Source of the DNA: a virus
IMG/VR virus record: IMGVR_UViG_3300046746_000366
Location: 1 to 22,952 of that record
Length of the DNA: 22,952 bases
Strand: one strand, 5' to 3'
The position numbers and the translations under genes were made by a program. A model generated the notes under the pieces. That model saw only the letters and a program-made list of their open reading frames with translations. It searched no databases and had not been told where the DNA came from. This document shows, piece by piece, positions 11,398 through 19,437 of the stretch. Every line of letters begins with the position of its first letter. The first letter of the stretch is position 1.

Positions 11398-12895
11398 ACC
11401 AACTTTAACTTATGACCCCATAACGCAAGAGTATTTTTATGCTTGCAGTCGCGAGGAGAAAGACATACCGAAACAATGCCGGATGAAGTGGTCCGCTGGA
11501 AACACAGCTTGGAAAACTAAAGACTGGGCATTGGCCATGAGAGCCGCAGAGCTTTCAGGCATTGGTACCGAGATGTTTAGAGATAAACTTTTACGGCCAC
11601 CAGCTCGACTAACCCTCCCAGATTTCTTATACGACTACCAGAAGGAAGGCATCCAAACGATTGTGGCTAATAAGAATTTATTGCTGGCCGACGAGCAAGG
11701 GCTAGGCAAAACGGTACAAACTATTGAGGCCTTGCGGTACCTAGACGCTCGCCGCATTTTAGTATTGTGTCCGGCATCACTAAAGTATATGTGGCAGGAG
11801 CAATTTGACCAATGGTCGGATAACCTACTCACCCAAGTGGTTGCGAATGGCAAGACACAAATTCTATTTACTAACAACGTCGTTATAGCTAACTACGACT
11901 TGGTGTCTAAACGGTATATCTATGAGCAGCTACGCGCATGGGCTCCCGATATGGTGATCTATGATGAAGCGCATTACCTTAAAAACCCCACGTCCAAACG
12001 GGCTAAGGCGTCGTTTCTACTTGGGGCTAAAGCCAAGCGGCGACTGATGCTTACTGGTACCCCAATGCTTAATCGCCCGATAGAGTTGTATAGCATCCTT
12101 CGGTTTTTAAAACGAGAAGCGGTTGAGCCATACGACAATTATAAAAAGTACGGGTATAAGTTTTGTAACGGTAAAGAGGGCCCGTTTGGTTTTGATGTTA
12201 AGGGGGCCAGTTGTACCGACGAGTTAAACTACCGACTCAAACGCACCGTCATGTTGCGGCGACTAAAGGCCGATGTGCTTACCGATTTGCCAAGCAAGAC
12301 GATGCAGATTATTCCCATGGAGCAAACCAAGGACACTAAAAAGATAGTCAAGCAAGAGGGATTGTTCGACGTGAATAAAATCTTAGAGAAACCAGACGCC
12401 AACCTTATCGGCGAGATGGCTACTATCCGTCGAGAGCTTGGAGAAGCTAAGCTGCCACAGAGCATTAGCTACATTAAAGATGTAATGGCGAGTGGCGTTG
12501 AAAAGGTTGTGGTGTTTGCGTACCACAAGGCCGTATGTGAAGGGTTGTACGAAGCGTTTAAAGAGGAAGGGGCGGTGCTAGTCTATGGCGGTACTGCGTC
12601 AACAGATCGCCAACGCTACGTCGATCGGTTTCAAAAAGACGCAGACACTAAAGTATTTATTGGCCAGATACAAGCTGCTGGCACTGGACTCACCCTAACC
12701 GCAGCCAGTCACGTGGTATTTGTAGAGAACAGTTGGGTGCCCGGAGAGATGGACCAAGCAGTCGATCGCTGCCACCGCATTGGTCAGAACAATAAAGTAA
12801 CGGCGCAAGTATTGGTTGTGAAGGATAGCATCGACCATGTTATAATGAGATCAATGTTTTTTAAAAAGAGAAAGATTAAGGAGGTTTTAAAATAA
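11390..12895 (+). CDS. SNF2-family DNA helicase/translocase
   Basis: A 501-residue superfamily 2 ATPase. The start at ATG 11390 gives the 8-base overlap usual in this operon. Motif I is ADEQGLGKT (residues 100-108), motif II is YDEAH (191-195), motif III is LTGTPMLN, and motifs V-VI lie in AGTGLTLTAASHVVF and DQAVDRCHRIGQ (about 429-466), with the 'HRIGQ' end characteristic of SNF2 proteins. The first 80 residues resemble the HARP-like region of SMARCAL1-type annealing helicases (YDPITQEYFYACSREEKD). Phage members are expected to move on or remodel DNA at forks or during recombination; the exact job is not known. Confidence 0.93.
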   Translation: MSKPTLTYDPITQEYFYACSREEKDIPKQCRMKWSAGNTAWKTKDWALAMRAAELSGIGTEMFRDKLLRPPARLTLPDFLYDYQKEGIQTIVANKNLLLADEQGLGKTVQTIEALRYLDARRILVLCPASLKYMWQEQFDQWSDNLLTQVVANGKTQILFTNNVVIANYDLVSKRYIYEQLRAWAPDMVIYDEAHYLKNPTSKRAKASFLLGAKAKRRLMLTGTPMLNRPIELYSILRFLKREAVEPYDNYKKYGYKFCNGKEGPFGFDVKGASCTDELNYRLKRTVMLRRLKADVLTDLPSKTMQIIPMEQTKDTKKIVKQEGLFDVNKILEKPDANLIGEMATIRRELGEAKLPQSISYIKDVMASGVEKVVVFAYHKAVCEGLYEAFKEEGAVLVYGGTASTDRQRYVDRFQKDADTKVFIGQIQAAGTGLTLTAASHVVFVENSWVPGEMDQAVDRCHRIGQNNKVTAQVLVVKDSIDHVIMRSMFFKKRKIKEVLK

Positions 12896-13254
12896 TGGAA
12901 GTAATTGACCACAGAACGGAGAAACTTAGTAAGATTGTTGGGTTAGAAAAGAACCTAGACATGACGGCTCAATACGCGTCTCGACTCGTTAAACGCTTGG
13001 GGGTTGGTAGTAAACACGCGTTCCCGAGCTGTTATAGTTTCGACGCAACGTATGGGTATTTTGTAGCCAAGGACGGCAGCAAGCTCCCGGGCGCACGGGT
13101 GCATATACACCACAACCTATTGGACTTATCGGTTGTCGAAAACTGGGGGCTGTCCTACGTTGACGAAATACTAGACCCAAAGAACCGAGCATTAGATGAT
13201 CTGGTTAAGCGCATGGCAAACTCGTTCAGAGCCGGAGCGACCCGTGTTAGTTGA
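12895..13254 (+). CDS. Phage protein of unknown function
   Basis: A 119-residue protein whose ATG shares a base with the helicase stop (TAATG). The N-terminal half is helical and basic (EKLSKIVGLEKNLDMTAQYA, SRLVKRLGVG). The C-terminal half has strands and a histidine-rich piece (ARVHIHHNLLDLSVVENWG) followed by a helix (LDDLVKRMANSFRAG). No motif I can name. Its end overlaps the start of the HD-domain gene by 11 bases. Confidence 0.75.
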   Translation: MEVIDHRTEKLSKIVGLEKNLDMTAQYASRLVKRLGVGSKHAFPSCYSFDATYGYFVAKDGSKLPGARVHIHHNLLDLSVVENWGLSYVDEILDPKNRALDDLVKRMANSFRAGATRVS

Positions 13255-13741
13255 AAAAGCGAGAAATTTTTCGATTACGTATCATGAAGGGCAGAAGTAT
13301 AGGGGCTTACCCTACATAGAACACTTGCGTCAAGTGGCCACGTTTTTAATACTAGAGCTTGACATTACCGATGTAGACGCTGTTGCGGCTGCCTACCTTC
13401 ATGACATAGTAGAGGACACTCAATGTACTGCGGAACTGCTTGATAGAGAGTTCAATCAGTGTATCAATACGATAGTTAAAGCGGTGACCCGAGACCCGCA
13501 CGAAACCAGTGAATACTATATTGGTAAAATTCGCAATGCCGGTCGTTACGCCATGGCAGTAAAAACAGCAGACCGAGTGTGTAATTTAAAAAACTTAATA
13601 CTAGATGCTGAGGAAGGTGAGCTAAAACTAAAACTACTAGAGCGATACGAACGCGAGCTCGAACCGATACAAACGTATTTTCCTGCCGAATTCGTAGCGC
13701 ATATCAAGGGGGCACATGGGCATTTGAGGAGCGTACTATGA
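13244..13741 (+). CDS. HD-domain protein of the SpoT/MESH1 (alarmone hydrolase) type
   Basis: A 165-residue single-domain protein. GTG 13244 is chosen because GGAG lies 7 bases upstream and the resulting overlap is short; an in-frame ATG at 13196 is less likely. All hydrolase signature residues are visible: H27 (in YIEHLRQVA), H53-D54 with E57-D58 in HDIVEDT, and D110 plus N114 in KTADRVCNL. This HDxxED and DxxxN combination is that of the (p)ppGpp 3'-pyrophosphohydrolase domain of SpoT and of small MESH1-like enzymes. No synthetase domain is present. Degrading (p)ppGpp, or NADPH as reported for human MESH1, would counter host starvation signalling; that role is inferred. It ends with an ATGA overlap with the nuclease gene. 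Confidence 0.8.
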   Translation: MLVEKARNFSITYHEGQKYRGLPYIEHLRQVATFLILELDITDVDAVAAAYLHDIVEDTQCTAELLDREFNQCINTIVKAVTRDPHETSEYYIGKIRNAGRYAMAVKTADRVCNLKNLILDAEEGELKLKLLERYERELEPIQTYFPAEFVAHIKGAHGHLRSVL

Positions 13742-14865
13742 GCGCACATTCACTATTCGGCGCATCAGCCGCACACATTTGGACTAACTGTACGGCGCAG
13801 CCATGCTTGGCTTCACAAGCTAAAACATTTGAGGAGTCAAGCGATTATGCTAACGAAGGAACCACGGCGCATAATATAGCCGCCGAGATTTTAAAAGACG
13901 TGTTACCACTGAAGTCGGTCGGTACCTTGCCCGACGAGATGATCGACGCCATTATGATGTACGTGAACTACGTCCTGCGACACGTTAAGAAAACCAGTAA
14001 GCTATATGTAGAGCAACGTATCCGACTCGACTCCATAGACGGTGGTCACTTTTTTGGCACGGCAGATGCTATTGTTTCGTCCAAGACAACCCTAACGGTT
14101 ATCGATTTTAAATACGGCCAAGGCATTAGTGTGCAACCCGAGAACAACCCCCAACTGCTTTACTATTTGTTGGGCGCAATAGAGCTTGAAGGGCTGGACA
14201 TTATGTGCGGTAAAAAGTTTTATGTATCTATCGTTCAGCCACGGATGGACAGCGATCCAATTCGTAAAGTTGAAGTGCCGGCTCGATCGTTGATTGCGTT
14301 CCAAGCGTTTCTCGAAGGAAGGTACGAGAAGGTAAAAGAAGACCCAGAATACAGCCAAGGCCCATGGTGCCAGTTTTGTAAAGTTAAAGGCGTATGCCCA
14401 GAGCTTAAACGCATTAGCAACGTCACAACTAAAACTGATATTGAAGGTGATGTTACGTCGTTGCCGGAGGTCGAGCAGTTGAACATGGAAACGATTAGCA
14501 AGGTACTAGAAAACGCCAGTGCTATAAAGAAGTGGTTGACAGCGGTTGAAGCCTATGGTTATAATCTAGCTTTAGAAGGTTGTGAGATTCCGAGACATAA
14601 ATTAGTATTAGGTGGCCGAGCCACCCGCAAATGGATTAATGAGAGTAAAGTTGCAGAAGAATTACAAAGCAAATACGGCCTCGACATTTTCGATATTAAA
14701 CTCAAGTCCCCAGCCAAGATGGAAAAGTTAGTCGATGACAAGGAGGTTGTGCAACAATATGTTATGGTGCCAGAGAAAAAACCAGTACTGGTTTCGGACA
14801 CCGATAAAAGAGAGCCTTATAATTTAGGCAACGAGTTAACAAGTTTATTAGATCAAGGAGATTAA
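13738..14865 (+). CDS. DUF2800 family PD-(D/E)XK nuclease, Cas4/RecB-like
   Basis: A 375-residue protein. The N-terminal SAAHIWTNC has the S-x3-W-x2-C form typical of the family. The helix TTAHNIAAEIL supplies the motif I His/Glu, and VIDFKYG (D123, K125) with the upstream ADAIV stretch forms the PD-(D/E)XK core; QLLYYLLG is the following helix. C18 together with C211, C214 and C220 (CQFCKVKGVC) matches the one-plus-three cysteine 'iron staple' that holds a 4Fe-4S cluster in Cas4 and AddB. It likely acts as an exonuclease or endonuclease in recombination and sits directly before the ssDNA-binding protein, the usual phage order. Confidence 0.9.
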   Translation: MSAHSLFGASAAHIWTNCTAQPCLASQAKTFEESSDYANEGTTAHNIAAEILKDVLPLKSVGTLPDEMIDAIMMYVNYVLRHVKKTSKLYVEQRIRLDSIDGGHFFGTADAIVSSKTTLTVIDFKYGQGISVQPENNPQLLYYLLGAIELEGLDIMCGKKFYVSIVQPRMDSDPIRKVEVPARSLIAFQAFLEGRYEKVKEDPEYSQGPWCQFCKVKGVCPELKRISNVTTKTDIEGDVTSLPEVEQLNMETISKVLENASAIKKWLTAVEAYGYNLALEGCEIPRHKLVLGGRATRKWINESKVAEELQSKYGLDIFDIKLKSPAKMEKLVDDKEVVQQYVMVPEKKPVLVSDTDKREPYNLGNELTSLLDQGD

Positions 14866-14866
14866 A

Positions 14867-15472
14867 ATGGCAAAACAAAGTTACAAGAACAACGTGGTCA
14901 CCCCAGTGGGTAAACTATCGTACCCTTATTTAGTAGATAAACTAAGTACTCAAATCGACGGCCGAGTTATCGAGAAATGGTGTGTCGATTTGTTGTTCGC
15001 TAAAGATACCGACCTATCAGCTTTAAACAAAATCATTAAAGATTTAATCAAAGAACAATGGCCAAAAGCAACACCCGAGTTGGTGAAGAAGATTCGAGTA
15101 CCCTTTAAAGACGGCAACGCAAACCTCGATAAAGAGGGTGAGATCAAGCCCGGGTACGAAGATATGATCTATGTTTCACTTGACACTAAGAATCAAGCAC
15201 CACTTTTAAAAAACGCTAAGGGCGAGCTTATGACCCCAGAGGAGGGACGCAATGAGTTGTACGGTGGGTGTTACGGTCGCGCGTTAGTTAACGCCGGAAC
15301 GTACGATCACCTCGGCAATAAAGGCGTTAAGTTTTATTTAGCCGCTGTCCAAAAACACCGAGACGGTGAGCCAATGGGCGACGGTAAAACGACGTCATCC
15401 CAAGTCGATAAACTTATGGAAGCGTTTGACGATCAAGAGGTCACAACAGACAACTCAGATTTGTTGAGCTAG
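14867..15472 (+). CDS. DUF2815 family single-stranded-DNA-binding protein
   Basis: A 201-residue protein starting MAKQSYKNNVVTPVGKLSYP, with a good Shine-Dalgarno (aaggagattaaa). The N-terminal pattern 'TPxGxLSYPxL', the central KIRVPFKDGNANLD segment, and GGCYGRALVNAGTYD with VKFYLAAVQKHRDG after it match DUF2815, a phage family with an OB-like fold that binds ssDNA. The acidic tail (DDQEVTTDNSDLLS) resembles the protein-interacting tails of SSB proteins. It lies between the DUF2800 nuclease and the polymerase, as in many phages. Confidence 0.9.
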   Translation: MAKQSYKNNVVTPVGKLSYPYLVDKLSTQIDGRVIEKWCVDLLFAKDTDLSALNKIIKDLIKEQWPKATPELVKKIRVPFKDGNANLDKEGEIKPGYEDMIYVSLDTKNQAPLLKNAKGELMTPEEGRNELYGGCYGRALVNAGTYDHLGNKGVKFYLAAVQKHRDGEPMGDGKTTSSQVDKLMEAFDDQEVTTDNSDLLS

Positions 15473-15481
15473 GGCGCACTC

Positions 15482-17407
15482 ATGCTATATATCGACTTCG
15501 AAACAAGGTCGTATTGCGACCTAACAGCCAGTGGTTCGTGGCGATACGCACAAGACCCAACTACAGAGATCTTGTGCATGGCCTACGCTTTCTCAGATAC
15601 GGAGCCTAACCTAGTAATAGGCTCCGAGCTGCCAGATATAGTAGCCTTGCACATTGATATGGGTGGGATCGTTGAGGCGCACAATGCCATGTTTGAGCGA
15701 GCACTATGGGAATCTATATGCGTAAAGAAATACGGATGGCCAGAGATAAAGCCAGAGCAATGGCGATGCTCCGCAGCATTGTGCGCCCGATGGGGCGTGC
15801 CCCGAGATTTGAAGACAGCCCCCATGGCCCTAGGGCTACAAGAAAATAAAGACACCGAAGGCCGGGCTATTATGCTTCAACTGAGTAAACCCCGAAAGAC
15901 TAAAGACGGGCTTACTTATCTCGAGGACGATACTAAACTCAAGAAGCTGTACGACTACTGTCTCCAAGACGTTCGTACCGAACGAGCAATCAGCCACAAC
16001 TTTACCCAAGACTTTGGGTTTGAGAAAAAAGTGTGGGCATTAGACCAGCGGGTCAATTACCGTGGCGTACCGGTTGACCGGCAAGGCGTAGAGAACGCGC
16101 TAGAGCTACTCGCCCTATACGCTGAACAGCTTGACGCCGAAGCCAAGGCGTTGACTGGGGGGATCGCAGTGAGCCAACGAGATAAATTAATCGAGTGGGC
16201 CAACGAGCGCAGTGTCGGTTTGCAATCCTTGACTAAAGAAGCCGTGGCCGATTGTCTCAACTGGGTTCAAGATAAAGAAGTAAAACGAGTGTTGGAGATT
16301 CGTTCGCAATATAAAACGTCCACGGCCAAGTACCAACGGCTGTTATCCAGTATGTCAGAAGGCGATCGTATCCGAGATGCGTTTGTTTACTATGGCGCAC
16401 TAACCGGACGATGGGCTGGCCGCTTGGTTCAGTTCCAAAATTTACCAAAAGGTTCCGTCGCGTCCGATCAGATCGACGACGTGGTGGATTCTGTGGTTAA
16501 AAAGGATATTGCCAAAATAAACGCACACGAGGTTGCCCCTATGTTGCAATTATCTAGTTGCATTAGGGGCATGATAGCGTCGCCCAAAGGGAAGTCCCTA
16601 TATGTGGCGGATTTCGCCGCTATTGAAGCTCGGGTTGTTTCGTGGCTTGCGAATTGTAATTTAGCGTTAGATCAATTTAAAAAAGGAGATGATTTGTATG
16701 TTACCATGGCCGCCAAAATATATAACGTTACTGAAACCGAGATTACCAAAGCCCAGAGGCAATTGGGTAAGGCTGCTATTCTCGGTGCTGGTTATGGCAT
16801 GGGCCATAAAACCTTTCACCGGACTTGCGCGTCGTGGGGAATGGAAGTCTCGGAGGAGTTAGCTCAGTCCGCCATTGCCACGTACCGCTCAGTGTATAGT
16901 GAGATCCGGGATTTGTGGAGACACACTGAGCTGGCTGCTACCAACGCCATTCGGTATGGTAAGCCGGTGACCGTGGGGAAGGTCACATGGTTTATGCACG
17001 AGGGCAATTTACACTGTAAGCTACCGAGCGGTCGGAGCTTGACGTATCGTAAAGCTCGACTCAAAGCCAAAGAAACCCCATGGGGTGGCGAGAGCTATGA
17101 GATACTATACTATGGTTCCCGAGAGAAGGGAGCCAAGTGGGTTGAGATAGATACTTACGGTGGGAAGCTGGTGGAGAATATTACACAAGCCATTGCCCGA
17201 GACTTGTTAGCCGAAGCTATGTTTAGGCTAGAGGATGCAGGGTATGATATAGTCATGCACGTACATGACGAGGTAGTCTGTGAGGTTCCCGACAAAGAAA
17301 ACCGAGCGTTGTCAGAGTATGAAGCTATCATGGCTCAGGTGCCTGCGTGGGCGGAGGGTATGCCCATTGACGTCGAAGGTTGGGTCGGTAAGAGATTTAA
17401 AAAATGA
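15482..17407 (+). CDS. Family A DNA polymerase with 3'-5' exonuclease domain
   Basis: A 641-residue replicative polymerase. The N-terminal DEDD exonuclease is visible: D5 and E7 in YIDFETRS, then EAHNAMFE, and YCLQDVRTE for the third and fourth acidic motifs. Polymerase motif A is VADFAAIEAR (catalytic D377), motif B is RQLGKAAILGAGYG (R426, K430, Y438), and motif C is HVHDEVV (D596, E597). The residue four after the O-helix lysine is Leu434, where E. coli Pol I has Phe762 and T7 has Tyr. The 5'-nuclease domain of Pol I is absent, as usual in phages. The gene is close behind the ssDNA-binding gene and ends in an ATGA overlap. Confidence 0.95.
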   Translation: MLYIDFETRSYCDLTASGSWRYAQDPTTEILCMAYAFSDTEPNLVIGSELPDIVALHIDMGGIVEAHNAMFERALWESICVKKYGWPEIKPEQWRCSAALCARWGVPRDLKTAPMALGLQENKDTEGRAIMLQLSKPRKTKDGLTYLEDDTKLKKLYDYCLQDVRTERAISHNFTQDFGFEKKVWALDQRVNYRGVPVDRQGVENALELLALYAEQLDAEAKALTGGIAVSQRDKLIEWANERSVGLQSLTKEAVADCLNWVQDKEVKRVLEIRSQYKTSTAKYQRLLSSMSEGDRIRDAFVYYGALTGRWAGRLVQFQNLPKGSVASDQIDDVVDSVVKKDIAKINAHEVAPMLQLSSCIRGMIASPKGKSLYVADFAAIEARVVSWLANCNLALDQFKKGDDLYVTMAAKIYNVTETEITKAQRQLGKAAILGAGYGMGHKTFHRTCASWGMEVSEELAQSAIATYRSVYSEIRDLWRHTELAATNAIRYGKPVTVGKVTWFMHEGNLHCKLPSGRSLTYRKARLKAKETPWGGESYEILYYGSREKGAKWVEIDTYGGKLVENITQAIARDLLAEAMFRLEDAGYDIVMHVHDEVVCEVPDKENRALSEYEAIMAQVPAWAEGMPIDVEGWVGKRFKK

Positions 17408-17787
17408 GGATGCCTAGCCCTATCCGCAATCTAATGTTTAGGCTTAAAAGCGGTTTTCGATTGCTTAAACAATTGCGTACAACTCTCCCGATTACAGAGA
17501 CGGTTTCCGTTCGCCAATTAAAAGCTGGTCGTGAACAGATGTACACGCGATCAGAAAGCTTTTATCCGTACGGCCTTTATAATTCGTTCCGCTTCTTGAA
17601 AGTCCCCGGTAATATGTCTTTTTTAGCTCGCGGGATCGCATTATTTTATTACGGATTCGCAACCGAGTATTACGCACAGTATTACCGCCACTCAGAATTG
17701 CATATGTGTAAGGTTGAAGATGCGACGCGCGCCCTAAACAAGCTTTTTAATTTAGATCAAAAATTCCGTAAATACTTTAAGAAATAG
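17404..17787 (+). CDS. Basic phage protein of unknown function
   Basis: A 127-residue, strongly basic protein rich in Tyr, Phe and Arg. The first 20 residues are MRMPSPIRNLMFRLKSGFRL. A central aromatic part contains YPYGLYNSFRF and ALFYYGFATEYYAQYYRHSE, and it ends DQKFRKYFKK. It overlaps the polymerase stop (ATGA). The composition suits nucleic-acid contact, but no fold is recognised. A 148-bp non-coding stretch with inverted repeats follows. Confidence 0.7.
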   Translation: MRMPSPIRNLMFRLKSGFRLLKQLRTTLPITETVSVRQLKAGREQMYTRSESFYPYGLYNSFRFLKVPGNMSFLARGIALFYYGFATEYYAQYYRHSELHMCKVEDATRALNKLFNLDQKFRKYFKK

Positions 17788-17792
17788 TCAAA

Positions 17793-17872
17793 CTGTGGTA
17801 TACTATAAGTACGCATTTGATAGCTATGCTGTCTATGCCTTGATAAAATATACTATCGAATGTGTACCACAG
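17793..17872 (+). ncRNA. Predicted two-part stem in the leader of the RuvC-like gene
   Basis: The 20-base right arm CTATCGAATGTGTACCACAG (17853-17872) pairs with the left side in two blocks. CTGTGGTA (17793-17800) pairs with TACCACAG (17865-17872). CGCATTTGATAG (17812-17823) pairs with CTATCGAATGTG (17853-17864), using Watson-Crick and G-U pairs. The two blocks are contiguous on the right arm but separated by 11 bases (17801-17811) on the left. About 29 bases form the apical loop. No U-tract follows, so it is not an ordinary terminator. A structured leader, processing site or protein-binding site is possible. Confidence 0.45.
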
Positions 17873-17924
17873 GCCCAATACCATTTAACAAAAAAAATAA
17901 TTACTTAAACATTTGATTGGGCCT
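17871..17924 (+). repeat. 9-bp inverted repeat just before the RuvC-like start
   Basis: AGGCCCAAT (17871-17879) and ATTGGGCCT (17916-17924) are perfect reverse complements around a 36-base A+T-rich loop. The right arm ends 11 bases before ATG 17936, where a Shine-Dalgarno sequence would normally lie and none is seen. The left arm shares two bases with the preceding stem, so the two structures may compete or stack. Confidence 0.7.
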
Positions 17925-17935
17925 TACAATTTACT

Positions 17936-18415
17936 ATGACAAACAAACACTCTATTATTGCACTGGATCTAGGAACCACTTGCGGGTGGGCAGTTAAACA
18001 CAATAACCGTACGTACTCCGGCGTATTTAAACTGGCCCCCAGTCGGTTCGACTCTTACGACCAACGGTTTATTACGTTTCGTAAAAGCCTACAAGAGCTA
18101 ATAGCAAAACGGTTTAAAGGGGCGGATCTCAGTACCGTACAAGTGTTCTATGAAGAAGTGAGGCAGTCCCAAGCCCCCGATGCAGCCCACATGTATGGCG
18201 GCTACAAAACCGTGTTAACGTGTTTTTGTTTAGAGCATGGCCTATCGTATAAGGGCGTAGGCGTAAAGACGATTAAAAAGTTTATTACTGGCACTGGCTC
18301 GGCTGGCAAAGATAAAGTCATAGACAGTGTACGTAAGCTAGGCCATTACCCAGAAGACGACAACGAAGCCGATGCCATCTCCATCTTGTACTACGGACTA
18401 GACTATTTGTCGTAG
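17936..18415 (+). CDS. RuvC-like Holliday junction resolvase
   Basis: A 159-residue RNase H-fold nuclease. The first catalytic motif is IIALDLGTTCGWA with D11; the second acidic residue is in VFYEEV (E73/E74); KKFITGTGSAGKDKVI supplies the basic loop typical of phage RuvC proteins; and DDNEADAISI (141-150) gives the last acidic pair. Size matches RuvC-type phage resolvases. It would cut branched DNA before packaging. It is the last gene of the plus-strand replication block and overlaps the convergent nuclease gene by 13 bases. No clear Shine-Dalgarno is seen, and inverted repeats lie directly upstream. Confidence 0.88.
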   Translation: MTNKHSIIALDLGTTCGWAVKHNNRTYSGVFKLAPSRFDSYDQRFITFRKSLQELIAKRFKGADLSTVQVFYEEVRQSQAPDAAHMYGGYKTVLTCFCLEHGLSYKGVGVKTIKKFITGTGSAGKDKVIDSVRKLGHYPEDDNEADAISILYYGLDYLS

Positions 18416-18813
18416 CGTTTAACTAGCCCAGTCGCAAGCATGATTTCGCTGAGACTAACATTGTCGATATAGACGTCCGCCACTATTCTAAAATACTTTC
18501 CTCGCTGAACGTTTCTTAATTCAATACGTTGCGCGTTCTCTAATAGATCTCTTAATTGGTCGCGAGCCGCAATAGCATCCGCCTTATTTGTAGCCCCCCG
18601 AAGCTCAATAGCATCGTACCCCGCTGGACGAATAGAAATGTTTTTACAAAAAATATCGGGGGCACAGTTTAAATTCACTTTAAACGTATCGCCGTCGTAC
18701 ACACTGGTCACGTTAACGACTTGCAAGGGTGTTGGTTCGGACAGAGCGAAAGGACTAAACCCCAATATCGTAATGACCATAGCAAAAATTAAATAAGCCA
18801 AGTCTGTTTTCAT
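18403..18813 (-). CDS. Secreted staphylococcal-nuclease-like (TNase) protein
   Basis: A 136-residue protein. Residues 1-25 form a signal peptide: a charged start, the hydrophobic LAYLIFAMVITILGF, and an ALS cleavage region. The rest matches the thermonuclease fold with every catalytic position kept: D42 in VYDGDTF, R62, D67 and E70 in IRPAGYDAIEL, and R109 in KYFRIV. Spacing (R+5 to D, +3 to E) equals staphylococcal nuclease. It should be exported and cut DNA or RNA outside the cytoplasm. It is the last gene of the lysis-type cluster; the start shares a base with the stop before it (TAATG). Confidence 0.85.
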   Translation of the reverse strand: MKTDLAYLIFAMVITILGFSPFALSEPTPLQVVNVTSVYDGDTFKVNLNCAPDIFCKNISIRPAGYDAIELRGATNKADAIAARDQLRDLLENAQRIELRNVQRGKYFRIVADVYIDNVSLSEIMLATGLVKRYDK

Positions 18814-19211
18814 TAGACAACTTCCAATTTAAAACCAGTCGGATAGGTTGCCAGTAGCCTATTAAGCGTATTGGTGGAATACGACACCGCCAATTGACGG
18901 GGGTGCCCCATAAACTCCCATTCTTTACCAACGAGTATACAACCCTCAGTATCGGTGACGTAATTACCGGCGTGAATAAGTATACCGGATCGCCCCGGTA
19001 CACTCAACACAACAAAGGCCGATGGATACTTGACGCTTGTGTAGTCAGTCACAACGTAGTTTCCGCACGGTATACACGAGATGTTTCTCTGGTTCCGGTC
19101 CCAAGGTAGCTCCAAAGTCTTACACACCTGCTCCCCATCCGAAGTGCGTATCGTTCCGAGTATACCTCGATTACTTTCTATCTCTCGATTAAGAGTTAGC
19201 AAAGGGGTCAT
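18813..19211 (-). CDS. DUF5675 family protein
   Basis: A 132-residue protein from ATG 19211 (start chosen for AAGG about 6 bases upstream; a TTG at 19238 is less likely). It has the DUF5675 pattern: GTIRTSDGEQVCKTLELPW, PCGNYVVTDYTS, LIHAGNYVTDTEGCILVG. The HAGN and 'xTxGCILVG' pieces recall the His and Cys positions of L,D-transpeptidase-like folds, and the family is often found in phage lysis regions; enzymatic activity is unproven. It overlaps the holin-like gene by 23 bases. Since no other endolysin is visible in the window, this is the best endolysin-like candidate. Confidence 0.75.
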   Translation of the reverse strand: MTPLLTLNREIESNRGILGTIRTSDGEQVCKTLELPWDRNQRNISCIPCGNYVVTDYTSVKYPSAFVVLSVPGRSGILIHAGNYVTDTEGCILVGKEWEFMGHPRQLAVSYSTNTLNRLLATYPTGFKLEVV

Positions 19212-19437
19212 TTTGCGCCTTGTCAAAATTACAAGCAACGAGATTAACTAAGCCCATAAGAGTTTTAAAGTTTCTATCTTTAACTGCTGAGGACACCGTG
19301 GATGCAATGGCTGCTCCCCCAGTAATGGCCAAAGCCAATCCTTGTGGGTCGTCTAGGTAGCTAATGCTAACCCCAAGCGAACCCGCACCCGAGGCGGCGA
19401 GTAAAACTTTGTATAGCGTTTTAAAAAATTTAGTCAT
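19189..19437 (-). CDS. Holin-like small membrane protein
   Basis: An 82-residue protein. A basic start (MTKFFKTLYK) is followed by two moderately hydrophobic segments, about residues 11-27 (VLLAASGAGSLGVSISY) and 34-50 (LALAITGGAAIASTVSS), then a charged turn and a weakly hydrophobic stretch (TLMGLVNLVAC). This looks like a two-segment holin or pinholin, with small residues (Gly, Ala, Ser) lining the helices. A strong Shine-Dalgarno (aaggagatacct) precedes ATG 19437. It lies between the coiled-coil membrane protein and the DUF5675 gene, a typical lysis arrangement. Confidence 0.65.
   Translation of the reverse strand: MTKFFKTLYKVLLAASGAGSLGVSISYLDDPQGLALAITGGAAIASTVSSAVKDRNFKTLMGLVNLVACNFDKAQNDPFANS

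Noticed and set aside
17788-17935. tRNA gene or ordinary rho-independent terminator
   Set aside because: No cloverleaf with acceptor, T-loop (TTCGA) and CCA can be formed, and neither stem is followed by a T run.
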